NCBI GenBank assembly: GCA_934167755.1
Contig: CAKPLT010000003.1
Span: 1 to 64,000, forward strand
DNA: 64,000 nucleotides
Reading direction: 5' to 3'
Source of the DNA: an uncultured Clostridia bacterium
GTDB lineage: Bacteria; Bacillota; Clostridia; TANB77; CAG-508
The notes beneath the pieces were generated by a model. It had not been told where the DNA came from. It was given only the letters and a program-made list of their open reading frames with translations, and did no database searches. Positions within the stretch are counted from its first letter, which is position 1; each line of letters begins with the position of its first letter. This document shows positions 53,364 to 61,053 of the stretch, piece after piece. The translations under genes were made by a program, and so were the position numbers.

Positions 53364-54305
53364 TGTTCTCTCCTACTTACTGGACAACCTTTTATTTGAT
53401 TTTCTTCTATATATTTTAGATAGTTTTTTATAGGCTCTGATTTTATAACTTCAGCAAATGTGCTATTTTTTAATGTTAATTTTGATTTATATTCTGGATT
53501 TTGGGATATAACCCATGTGCATGGAGATACTTGTCCTAAATTATTAATATACAAAAATTTGTCTACAGCAGGACAAACTCCTTGTACTCTACATTCCTTA
53601 TTTTCTGAAAAACTATATTTAACTTGTATTTGATTTTTATATTTTATTGCTAATTTTTTTATTTCTTGCTTTACACTTTCTGTCGTTCTTTTAGATATAA
53701 GTTCTTCATCTCCGTCCAACCTTCCAACTGCCTCCATAAATGAAAATATTATTTCATTTGCTTTTAGTGCTATTGCTAATTCTATTGTTTCTTGTAATTT
53801 GTCTTCATTTTTCTTATATATTACTGTTCCAATTCTTGTATAGACATTATTTTCAGTTAAACACTTAATTCCGTTTTAATGTTCTTTCAAATGTATTTTC
53901 TCCTCTTACATATTCGTGTGTTTCTTTATCATGCCCATCTAAACTTACATGTACCATTGGAAATTTTATATTTTTAAGTTCTTTTGCAATTTCATCTGTA
54001 ATTAGAGAAGCATTTGTTGAAATATCCATATCAAAACCTAATTCTCTTGCATATTTTAATATTTCTGTCATATCTTTTCGTGTAAAAGGCTCTCCACCTG
54101 TAAATTTTATATATTTAAAATTATTTTCTTTTAAACCTTTTATTGTTCTTTTTACTTCATCTGTTGTTAATTCATTTTCATACTTTTTAGCTTCACTACT
54201 AAATATACAATAACTACAATGATAATTACATGTATTTGTTATCTCCCATAAAACTCTGCCACCATTTTCTGGTATCCTAAACAAACAAAATGGATATCTA
54301 TTCAT
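53360..54305 (-). CDS. Radical SAM enzyme with SPASM-like tail, split by a +1 frameshift at CGG
   Basis: The first part (146 residues) has CNYHCSYC, FTGGEPFTRKD and HVSLDGHDKETHEYVRGENTFERTLK, then CGG-AAT-TAA stops it. Skipping C53873 gives Lys-Gly-Ile-Lys-Cys and an uninterrupted run to 53360, about 314 residues in all. Three late Cys (ECRVQGVC, SPC, GCPV) suggest auxiliary clusters. It overlaps the CoaE-like gene (8 nt) and the DUF3419-like gene (4 nt). This intact operon geometry argues that the full protein is made. Function unknown. Confidence 0.85.
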
Positions 54306-54855
54306 ACAATCCCTCTTTTCTTAAAATGCTTTCATATTCTTGTTTTTTAGGGTTATTGCTTGTGTCTATACTATAGAATTCTTTTTTTAGTTGTTTGACT
54401 TTTTCTAGTTTTTGGTCATTGGTTAATTGTAAGTTTATTCTTTTTATAACTTCTTCTTTCCCCAAATCTCCATTTTCTAATCTTTTAATCTGTGTTTCTT
54501 CTCGACAATAAATCATTATTATACTGTCTACCAAATCATATAGACCATCTTCTACAAGTAAAGCCCATTCTATAAATATAAATCCATCCATATTGTTTAT
54601 TTTCTTAGTCAGATATTCCTTAATTTTTGGATTTATAAAATTTTTATATTTCCTCATTTCATCTTGGCTATTATATATTTTCTTATTTAGCTCAACTCTA
54701 TCTATATTCTCTTTATCTAATATAATTCTTCTAATATCATCTACATCAAAAAAACTTGCATTTATTTTATTTTGTTTACACATTCTCTTAAAAGCTTCTA
54801 CTGCATAGCTCTTCCCACTACCTATTGAACCTGTTATTCCTATTACCTTTTTCAT
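54298..54855 (-). CDS. CoaE-like P-loop kinase
   Basis: The 185 residues have GITGSIGSGKSYAVEAF (P-loop, near 6-22), SFFDVDDIRRIIL and a C-terminal helix with DTSNNP. This resembles dephospho-CoA kinase, though the length is slightly short and it is outside the usual polA/mutM context. The neighbours are a B12 radical SAM gene (no gap) and a radical SAM gene (8-nt overlap). It may phosphorylate a pathway intermediate instead of dephospho-CoA. Confidence 0.8.
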   Translation of the reverse strand: MKKVIGITGSIGSGKSYAVEAFKRMCKQNKINASFFDVDDIRRIILDKENIDRVELNKKIYNSQDEMRKYKNFINPKIKEYLTKKINNMDGFIFIEWALLVEDGLYDLVDSIIMIYCREETQIKRLENGDLGKEEVIKRINLQLTNDQKLEKVKQLKKEFYSIDTSNNPKKQEYESILRKEGLYE

Positions 54856-56244
54856 TTATTTCTCCCAATCTATTCCATATCTTGAAGGGCAAAATGATAA
54901 AAACTCAATTTTTCCTTCTTTATTTCTTAGTTTTTCTAAGTCTTCCCATTCACTTACATTTCTAACAATTTTATAATCTTTATCTTTTAAGCTATTTACT
55001 AGAATATCTATATCTTTCAACATATCAGAATTTGTGTATATTTCATTTTCTAATAATGGCTTATCACTATGTATATATTGTGTAGGAAGTTCTTTTTCTT
55101 TTGATAATTTATTGTATATAGTTGTTCCTAATCTTAAAGTTAAAAAATGTCCTCTTATCTCATCTGGTTCAGTTTCTAATATAAATTCTATTGTTTTTTG
55201 CATATCTTCTTTTGTTGTTGTAGGTAAATCAAATATAAAACTTGTTCTTACTCTATAGCCAATTTGTTTTACTTCTTTTATTACCTGTTTTGCATAATCT
55301 ATATTAAAGTTTTTATTATTGTTTTCTAATACTTTTTGGCTTCCAGATTCTATTCCAAAATGAAGCCATCTAAAACCTGCTTTATACATTAATTCAAATG
55401 TATCTTTATCATAAGTATTTATACTTGAAAGACATCCTAATTTTATGTTTATTTTCTTGTCTAAAATAATATTGCTTATTTCTTGCATTCTTTTATTATT
55501 TACAGTTGCATTATCATCTAAAAAAATTATCTTTTTTGTGTTATAATTGCTAATTAAATATTCTATTTCATCAACAACTTTTTCCGCACTTTTTCCTCTC
55601 CAACTTCCCCAATAGTTGTAAGTAGGACAGAAATCACATTGATTTATGCATCCTCTGCTACTTAATATGCTTCTTATATCTATGTAATCTTTCAACTGTG
55701 CTAGTTCTCTGTTAGGAATTGGTAAGTCATCTAAATTATATTTTTCTTTACTTGGTTCATTAATTATGGTTTTATTATTGTTTTTAAAAACAATTCCACT
55801 TATCATTAATAATTTTTCTATATTACTACTGTCCACATTTAAAATTTCTTTTATTGTGTTTTCTGTTTCCCCAATAATTCCAATATCAAAATTTATAATA
55901 TCTATTATTTTAGGGTTGTATGTTACTGTTTTTCCTATCATAATTGTCTTAATGTTGTATTTTTGAAGTTCTTTACATATTTCAGCTATGTTTTCTAATG
56001 CTTTTTGTGTATGTAATGGTATATGATAATCATATGAAACTATAACTATATCTGGCATAAACTCATTTTCTATATATTTTGTTAAATCATTGCTGTTTAA
56101 TTTTTTACAATCCATATCTAAGAATTTTACATTATGTTTTAATTCTTGTAAGTATGTTCCTAAAGTTATTATATCTATTGGCTCTATTAATAATTTTTGT
56201 TCTGAAAATGGTATATTGGGTGGATTAATTAATAATATGTTCAT
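54856..56244 (-). CDS. B12-binding-domain radical SAM enzyme
   Basis: The 462 residues begin MNILLINPPNIPFSE, typical of an N-terminal cobalamin-binding Rossmann domain (LGTYLQELKHNVKFLDMD). The cluster motif CINQCDFC (near 195-202) follows, then FLDDNATVN and LHFGIESGSQKVL. This class does methylations and ring rearrangements at unactivated carbon. It starts directly after the mini-deformylase ORF (stop and start adjacent). Confidence 0.9.
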   Translation of the reverse strand: MNILLINPPNIPFSEQKLLIEPIDIITLGTYLQELKHNVKFLDMDCKKLNSNDLTKYIENEFMPDIVIVSYDYHIPLHTQKALENIAEICKELQKYNIKTIMIGKTVTYNPKIIDIINFDIGIIGETENTIKEILNVDSSNIEKLLMISGIVFKNNNKTIINEPSKEKYNLDDLPIPNRELAQLKDYIDIRSILSSRGCINQCDFCPTYNYWGSWRGKSAEKVVDEIEYLISNYNTKKIIFLDDNATVNNKRMQEISNIILDKKINIKLGCLSSINTYDKDTFELMYKAGFRWLHFGIESGSQKVLENNNKNFNIDYAKQVIKEVKQIGYRVRTSFIFDLPTTTKEDMQKTIEFILETEPDEIRGHFLTLRLGTTIYNKLSKEKELPTQYIHSDKPLLENEIYTNSDMLKDIDILVNSLKDKDYKIVRNVSEWEDLEKLRNKEGKIEFLSFCPSRYGIDWEK

Positions 56245-56415
56245 TTATTCTCTCTTCTTTCTATTTATTGCTACTATTTTACCATTTTTTTCTTTTGTCT
56301 TCTCAAGAAATACAATTCCATCTATACATTCATCTATGTTTTTTATATTTATTTCCTCACATTCTTTTTCAAGAATAGGGTCTCCAACTTCTCTGATTTT
56401 TAAAACTATTCCCAT
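56245..56415 (-). pseudogene. 56-residue in-frame internal-deletion remnant of peptide deformylase
   Basis: The ORF encodes the first roughly 31 residues of a deformylase (GIVLKIREVGDPILEK...) joined in frame to its C-terminal DGIVFLEKTKEKNG segment. Compared with the complete deformylase at 61054-61593, everything with catalytic function (GLGIAAPQIG, EGCMS, HECDH) is missing. The frame is open, has a good ribosome site (AGAAAGGTAG) and ends exactly where the B12 radical SAM gene begins, so it may be translated as a leader ORF. Confidence 0.8.
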
Positions 56416-56430
56416 ATTTTCTACCTTTCT

Positions 56431-56456
56431 GAACTATTCCAAAAAGGAATAAGTTC
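56431..56456 (-). promoter_or_regulatory. Leader hairpin before the mini-deformylase
   Basis: GAACTTATTCC and GGAATAGTTC pair around a short T-rich loop immediately before the ribosome site. A similar sequence sits at the same place upstream of the complete deformylase gene (61609-61635), showing that the leaders were duplicated with the genes. Confidence 0.6.
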
Positions 56457-56460
56457 AAAT

Positions 56461-57333
56461 CTAAATTTTCTCTAAAATCCCATATACCATTGCTATATCT
56501 GTTGGCACAATATATTTAGCACCTATAGCTTCTGCAACTACCAATGCAAAAGCACTCATTGCTCTTGTTGCATACCACCAGTCTGGATCTTTAACCCTTT
56601 GTCTTATTTCATCTAAAGAGATTAACTTATAATATCTCTCTGTTTCTTTTTTTCTGGTTTCGATATCCATCATAATTGGTGAGGCACTGTCTTTATATAA
56701 AGTATTTTCTTCATATTTTATTCCAGAACATCTAGCAAATTTTTCATGTCCTCCACCCGCCAGTATTAGTATATCTGCCTTTTCTTTTGGTAAATTTAAT
56801 TTTCCTTTTATAAAAGCTTTTACTTTTTCTAAATCTGTTGTTGCATAATCTTCGGCTAAATCTGGAAATTCTTGCATTACATCTATAACTCCAATTTTTG
56901 TATTAACACTTTCTTTTATTTCTTTATCATAGATTGTAATTTCAGTAGAACCTCCACCACCAATGAAAACACATACTTTTTCATTTACAAATCTTGTTGT
57001 TCCGAAAACTGTTAATTCATTTTCACTTTCTTGAGAAATTATATTAAAATTATATCCTGTTTCATTTTTAAATCTTTCTAAAAATTTTTCTTTTTCAGTA
57101 TCACCCAATGTTCTAAAAATACTTGTACCACATATATATATATCTTCAGAGATATCTTTTAAAGCATTTACACTTTTTATTAATTCTTTTATATCACTTC
57201 CTCTTAAACATTTATCTTCATTGTAATGTTTCTTGAATTGTATTGTAACTCCTTCTAACTTTTCTATATTATTCCCATCAAATTTATCAACTTTAGTACA
57301 TGTTGAACCAACTTCTACAATTATTTTATCCAT
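56461..57333 (-). CDS. Ppx/GppA-like phosphatase/ATPase-fold protein
   Basis: The 290 residues have IIVEVGSTCTKVDKF as phosphate-binding loop 1, VFIGGGGSTEITIYD and LILAGGGHEKF, the ASKHA pattern of exopolyphosphatase/GppA. The usual DIGSNS is replaced by EVGSTC, so the activity may not be polyphosphate or pppGpp hydrolysis. The ATG start follows GGAGGAAAAGG; a TTG five codons earlier is inside that site. It is at the head of the biosynthetic cluster. Confidence 0.8.
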   Translation of the reverse strand: MDKIIVEVGSTCTKVDKFDGNNIEKLEGVTIQFKKHYNEDKCLRGSDIKELIKSVNALKDISEDIYICGTSIFRTLGDTEKEKFLERFKNETGYNFNIISQESENELTVFGTTRFVNEKVCVFIGGGGSTEITIYDKEIKESVNTKIGVIDVMQEFPDLAEDYATTDLEKVKAFIKGKLNLPKEKADILILAGGGHEKFARCSGIKYEENTLYKDSASPIMMDIETRKKETERYYKLISLDEIRQRVKDPDWWYATRAMSAFALVVAEAIGAKYIVPTDIAMVYGILEKI

Positions 57334-57363
57334 TGCCTTTTCCTCCAAACTACAATCTAATTT

Positions 57364-57459
57364 TCAACTATTTTCAAATATGGAATCAATTAAAGTACCG
57401 TCCATATCAAAAATGATATACTTTTTATCCTTTAAACTAAGTTGACTCAGTTCCTTCAT
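57364..57459 (-). pseudogene. 31-residue N-terminal fragment of a HAD hydrolase
   Basis: A short ORF (MKELSQLSLKDKKYIIFDMDGTLIDS) carries HAD motif I (DMDGT) and stops five residues later. The rest of the enzyme is absent. It has a fair ribosome site and lies 30 nt before the Ppx-like gene. It is either a relic of a lost gene or a leader peptide. Confidence 0.72.
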
Positions 57460-57493
57460 AATAATCTCATTCCTTAATTCTTATTTTGCAAAC

Positions 57494-57522
57494 ATTTTAT
57501 CATAAAATTCAATATTTTACAA
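57494..57522 (-). promoter_or_regulatory. Promoter of the Ppx/B12 radical SAM cluster
   Basis: TTGTAA-N17-TAAAAT on the minus strand lies about 35 nt before the HAD-fragment ORF. It is divergent from the promoter of the gene at 57638. Confidence 0.55.
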
Positions 57523-57583
57523 CAAATCATTATCTATCATATCGGTATACTAAACAAAGGTTTTGTTTTCTTGTCAAAAACTA

Positions 57584-57611
57584 TTGATTTTTTGTATATA
57601 TTTGATATAAT
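57584..57611 (+). promoter_or_regulatory. Promoter of the 85-residue protein gene
   Basis: TTGATT-N16-TATAAT lies 26 nt before the GTG start. Confidence 0.6.
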
Positions 57612-57637
57612 ACTAACTACGAAAGGAAGTTTGGTAT

Positions 57638-57895
57638 GTGCAAGAATTATTAAACATTTTAAATACTACAAAATGTACTCTAGATAGTTATTATGAATTC
57701 CATAAAAACGATGATTTTTCTAATAAAAGAAATATGCCTAAAAATTATCTGGAATGGATTGATAAAAAAAGCAAAATTATAATGAATTTTCCAGAGTTTT
57801 CACAAAAATCAAAAGAATATATTGCTCGTGGAAATGTTGTTTGGATTGAATTCGAATTCAATATAGGTGGAGAATTTAGTGGTAGTTTTGCATAA
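57638..57895 (+). CDS. Small uncharacterised protein
   Basis: The 85 residues begin at GTG (QELLNILNTTKCTLDSYYEF) with GAAAGGAAG 8 nt before. It is basic and soluble, ending WIEFEFNIGGEFSGSFA. I do not recognise it. It is the only plus-strand gene in this part, divergent from the cluster and followed by two terminator-like structures. Confidence 0.65.
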   Translation: MQELLNILNTTKCTLDSYYEFHKNDDFSNKRNMPKNYLEWIDKKSKIIMNFPEFSQKSKEYIARGNVVWIEFEFNIGGEFSGSFA

Positions 57896-57969
57896 AATCC
57901 TTGATTTTTGCATAAAAATATAGTATCATTTAATTAATAGGAAATCTATTTAATTAGATGACTGAGGAG

Positions 57970-58038
57970 GCTTACTTCGGTAAGCAGTTATGATTTAAAA
58001 TGTAGCTTATGTAGAAATATATAAGCTACATTTTTTTT
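57970..58038 (+). terminator. UUCG hairpin and intrinsic terminator
   Basis: GCTTAC-TTCG-GTAAGC (57970-57985) is an ultra-stable tetraloop hairpin. It is followed by a 13-bp stem (AAATGTAGCTTAT and its complement, 57998-58033) and eight T. The second hairpin is a clear terminator for the 85-residue gene or for a short RNA including an ATCTA/TAGAT hairpin just upstream. Confidence 0.75.
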
Positions 58039-58064
58039 ATATTTAAATTTTTTTCCAAAAATTA

Positions 58065-58178
58065 TTGATGCAATTAGTAAAATACATTATAATATACTTA
58101 CATTTAATCGTTGCACACTTCTGTGTGGTTTGTTCGTCTATACAGACTCTTAAAGTCCTCTATCAAGAGGACTTTTTA
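58065..58178 (+). ncRNA. Candidate small RNA with own promoter and terminator
   Basis: TTGATG-N17-TATAAT (58065-58093) is followed by about 50 nt with a CACAC/GTGTG hairpin. A strong intrinsic terminator (AAAGTCCTC, TATCAA, GAGGACTTTTT at 58152-58177) then ends it, and no ORF lies between. The predicted transcript is about 75-80 nt. No known family matched. Confidence 0.6.
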
Positions 58179-58182
58179 TATT

Positions 58183-58238
58183 AGATTGTCGGGAACTCTC
58201 GTAAATTATATTTGATTTACGAGGATTCCCGACAATCT
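58183..58238. terminator. Long hairpin at the end of the DUF84 gene
   Basis: A 13-bp stem (AGATTGTCGGGAA and its exact complement) continues through a partly paired segment into CGTAAAT/ATTTACG with an 8-nt loop, 2 nt after the DUF84 stop. It would separate convergent transcripts. Confidence 0.7.
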
Positions 58239-58240
58239 CT

Positions 58241-58771
58241 TTATCTCCATATATTTTCATTAATATGACTTGTTAAAGCCATGATAAATGCATTTCTTGT
58301 TAAATCTATTCTCGACACTTCATTTTTTGTCAAAAAGCTGATTCCACCTTTTCCTTTTCCAAGTTCTTTCCCACTAAATATTTTATCCATAACTTTTCCA
58401 AGTTCAGTTTCTTTTATCTCATCTATGTATTTATTTGGAATAGGAAATCCTTGACTTGTTCCTACACTTTGAAATCCTTTAGAATCTTCTATAACTACAG
58501 CATTTATATCTATCCATTCTCCTAGCATATTTGTAATTCCAGCTTCACTTGACACATAATAATCCGCTTCTATATTATTATTTATAGCATACTCTTTTAA
58601 ATTCTTTACTCTATTTTTAGCTCCTCGAAGTATTTCTTCATTTATTGGTTGATCTCCTACATTTGAACTTACTGGTATTCCTTCTATCTCGACATTTTCA
58701 AAATATTTTTCAAATGCTTGTTTTGCACCTTCTATTTTTCCTGGGTTTTTTGTTCCCATTAATATTTTCAT
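58241..58771 (-). CDS. Inosine/xanthosine triphosphatase-like (DUF84/YjjX)
   Basis: The 176 residues start MKILMGTKNPGKIEGAKQAF, and contain YVSSEAGIT, GKGKGGISFLT and LTRNAFIMAL, characteristic of the YjjX family. It hydrolyses non-canonical purine NTPs (ITP/XTP) and so cleans the nucleotide pool. It overlaps the HAD gene by 4 nt and ends the small operon that starts with the deformylase gene. Confidence 0.88.
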   Translation of the reverse strand: MKILMGTKNPGKIEGAKQAFEKYFENVEIEGIPVSSNVGDQPINEEILRGAKNRVKNLKEYAINNNIEADYYVSSEAGITNMLGEWIDINAVVIEDSKGFQSVGTSQGFPIPNKYIDEIKETELGKVMDKIFSGKELGKGKGGISFLTKNEVSRIDLTRNAFIMALTSHINENIWR

Positions 58772-59160
58772 TTACTTTGCATCTCCTTTATATATCTATA
58801 TATTTCTCCCCAATTGCTTACTTCTTTTAAGTTTTCGTTTTGTTCTAATACTTTCATTTCTTCTATCATTCCACCTCTTGCTGAAATGATAATAAGTTCA
58901 TTTCCTTCTTTTTGTAACATATCAATTACATCTTTTGCACCTGGTATTAAAGGAGTTTGCTTTGATAATTTCAAAAAATATTTATTAATAAAATTCATTC
59001 TTTCTTCATCTGTCCAGTCATATCTATTTCTTAAATAATGTTCATTTCTATTAATAATTCCATCTTTTTTTAATTCTATAAAATCATACAAATCTCCATA
59101 AGTTTTTAATACTCTTTCATAATCTAATATAACTCCATCTATATCAATTCCTATTCTCAT
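58768..59160 (-). CDS. Short HAD-superfamily phosphatase (5'(3')-nucleotidase-like)
   Basis: The 130 residues have motif I GIDIDGVILDYE (DxD) and motif II IISARGG. Motif III and IV residues (Lys, then DD) are not evident after residue 100, and the length is below the usual 170-190, so it may be a C-terminally shortened form. The start is at MRIGIDID; an ATG four codons earlier sits on the ribosome site. It is coupled to the DUF84 gene. Confidence 0.75.
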   Translation of the reverse strand: MRIGIDIDGVILDYERVLKTYGDLYDFIELKKDGIINRNEHYLRNRYDWTDEERMNFINKYFLKLSKQTPLIPGAKDVIDMLQKEGNELIIISARGGMIEEMKVLEQNENLKEVSNWGEIYRYIKEMQSK

Positions 59161-59229
59161 ACTATATTTCATTCCTTCTACATAAAATTATTGCATTTTT
59201 CAATTTACAACTATAAAGCTTCTTCCAAT

Positions 59230-59801
59230 TTAAAACATTGTTATCAATCTTAATTCATTTTTTTCTGGAATATATTTTAACGAAATTAGTGCATTTTTTC
59301 TTTCACTATTTTCAAATAATTCTATCAAAACATTAAATTTCAAATTTTCAAATTCATTCTTTTCTATATTGTAAATATAATTATTATATACATTTATCAA
59401 AATTTTCTTTTCTAATTCTTCTTTAGTAACATTTAATAATCCAAGTGTTTTCATATCACCTGTATTTTTTGTCATTAAATACTTTAACTTTCGCTCATCT
59501 ATTATTACTTTTATTTTTTCATATTTCGGAGTAATATAAGTCAAAAGATTATAGCTAATTTTTAAATCCTCTTCATCTTTTATTCCATTTGGTATTTTAT
59601 AAGCTAAAAATAATTCATAATACATTTGATTTATGCTTATAATATCAAATCCATTTTCTTTATATGCATATCCTTGTTCATTATAATTTTCTTTATCATC
59701 TCTATCTATAAAATAACTTTGTTCTTATATTTAATACATATTGGGCATAAAATATATGATAAATATTGTTTTATCATTAAAATATTTTTCAGAGCTTTCA
59801 T
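59230..59801 (-). pseudogene. Uncharacterised gene broken by a one-base indel in a T run
   Basis: A start at 59799-59801 behind AGGGGT reads MKALKNILMIKQYLSYILCPI, then ends at a TAG (near 59705). One base away, the frame continues ...FIDRDDKENYNEQGYAYKENG and on through a 131-residue acidic C-terminal part. The breakpoint lies at a TTTT run, so loss of one T explains it. I do not recognise the family. This frameshift is a homopolymer event, unlike the CGG sites. Confidence 0.65.
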
Positions 59802-59857
59802 TTTATTATTACCCCTAAAATCAATTTAATATTGTTCTAATTTATTAGTTTTTATTT

Positions 59858-60097
59858 TTACCTATCTAAAACAATATTATATTCTTTAACTTTTTTACCT
59901 TTTTCATAATATTCAATAAACACACTTTGTCTTCGTACATCAATTTCATAATACACTCTCAATTTATATCTACATACATGTTTTGAAAACTCTTTCCCAT
60001 CATATGACCATATGTCATCGAATGAGTCTTTTGTTAAAATTTGTACTCTTCTTTTATTTGATGTTTTTGTACTTTTAATCGCTGTCAACTTCTTCAA
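59858..60097 (-). CDS. Small basic protein of unknown function
   Basis: The 79 residues are basic at the N-terminus (KSTKTSNKRRVQIL), then beta-rich (YKLRVYYEIDVRRQSVFIEYYEKGKK). The start is TTG, 5 nt after the GNAT stop, with only a weak ribosome site, so an internal start is possible. It is probably the fourth gene of the deformylase operon. Confidence 0.5.
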   Translation of the reverse strand: MKKLTAIKSTKTSNKRRVQILTKDSFDDIWSYDGKEFSKHVCRYKLRVYYEIDVRRQSVFIEYYEKGKKVKEYNIVLDR

Positions 60098-60102
60098 TTG
60101 TA

Positions 60103-60666
60103 TTATTCATTTTCGACTTCTCCTAATCTTTTTAACAAAATATATCTTTTAATATTTTCACCTTTTTGATACCAAGTCTTTTCTTCATAGCCTAAATCAT
60201 TTAGATTCCTTAAACTATAAACATTCCCAAAAGTTACTTCTGCAATAATATTTTTAATTTCTTTTTCTGTTGCCATCTTCTCAAGATATTTTACTAATAT
60301 TTTTTGTAGTCCATATCCCCTATACTCTGGCAATACAATAACACCATCTATATCAGCACAATTTCCTTCTAATTTCGGAATCATTTGTTTTAATTCTTTC
60401 ATTCTGTTTGAAACTGATAAGAATATCCATGCAATCATTTTATCATCTAAAAAAGCACCATATATTTCGCCATCATTTATAGGGTCGTTAACTATTCTTA
60501 AATATGTTTCTTTTTTGAAAGGTAAAAAATAACCTTTTTCTTCTTCTTTAAAATTATCTATTACAATATTTTGAATATTGTATATTGAATCCACATCATC
60601 AACAGTACATTTTCTTATCTTTATTATTGGATTATTATTTTCATCAAATATATCTATATATTCCAT
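60103..60666 (-). CDS. GNAT-family N-acetyltransferase
   Basis: The 187 residues have the acetyl-CoA pyrophosphate loop VLPEYRGYGLQKILV (R/Q-x2-G-x-G/A) and LNDLGYEEKTWY, the end of the GNAT fold. The substrate is unknown. It is flanked by cupin and small-protein genes with short gaps. Confidence 0.83.
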   Translation of the reverse strand: MEYIDIFDENNNPIIKIRKCTVDDVDSIYNIQNIVIDNFKEEEKGYFLPFKKETYLRIVNDPINDGEIYGAFLDDKMIAWIFLSVSNRMKELKQMIPKLEGNCADIDGVIVLPEYRGYGLQKILVKYLEKMATEKEIKNIIAEVTFGNVYSLRNLNDLGYEEKTWYQKGENIKRYILLKRLGEVENE

Positions 60667-60695
60667 AAAACACCTCTTTATTTTTTAATCTAGTA

Positions 60696-61049
60696 TTATT
60701 CATCAAATAATTTACATTGCTCTTTATTCCATGCTGGAGTACATACAATGGCAAGTTTAAATGAACCTTCCCAATAATAAATATCTTTCTTATGTATAAA
60801 TATAACATCTCCTTTTTTTAAATTAAAGCATTTATCATCTCTTTTATAAATTGTTCCATTACCTTCTAATATATAACATAATTCTTCACATTCTAAATTT
60901 GAACAATATCCTTTTTCTGGATATCTTCCATTAATTTCATTTATACAGAAATCTAAATTCTTTTCATTCAAATCTATTGAATATTCTAGCACTGAACTGG
61001 TATCTGCATATTTTAATTTTTTTGCTTGTTCTTCTTTAACCATTTTCAT
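60696..61049 (-). CDS. Cupin-domain protein
   Basis: The 117 residues form one cupin barrel: ELCYILEGNGTIYKRDDKCFNLKKGDVIFIHKKDIYYW. The usual metal-site His are mostly replaced (E-x-CY, HKKD), so metal binding is doubtful. It is 4 nt after the deformylase gene. Possibly a small-molecule binding or isomerase-like cupin. Confidence 0.75.
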   Translation of the reverse strand: MKMVKEEQAKKLKYADTSSVLEYSIDLNEKNLDFCINEINGRYPEKGYCSNLECEELCYILEGNGTIYKRDDKCFNLKKGDVIFIHKKDIYYWEGSFKLAIVCTPAWNKEQCKLFDE

Positions 61050-61053
61050 AACT

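Noticed and set aside
53738..53864. Two separate radical SAM genes (54.3-53.9 and 53.7-53.4 kb)
   Set aside because: The stretch between them is coding in the +1 frame and joins both into one protein of normal length.
15889..53873. CGG reassigned to another amino acid instead of frameshifting
   Set aside because: At all three sites the downstream frame changes, so a simple codon reassignment cannot restore the protein.
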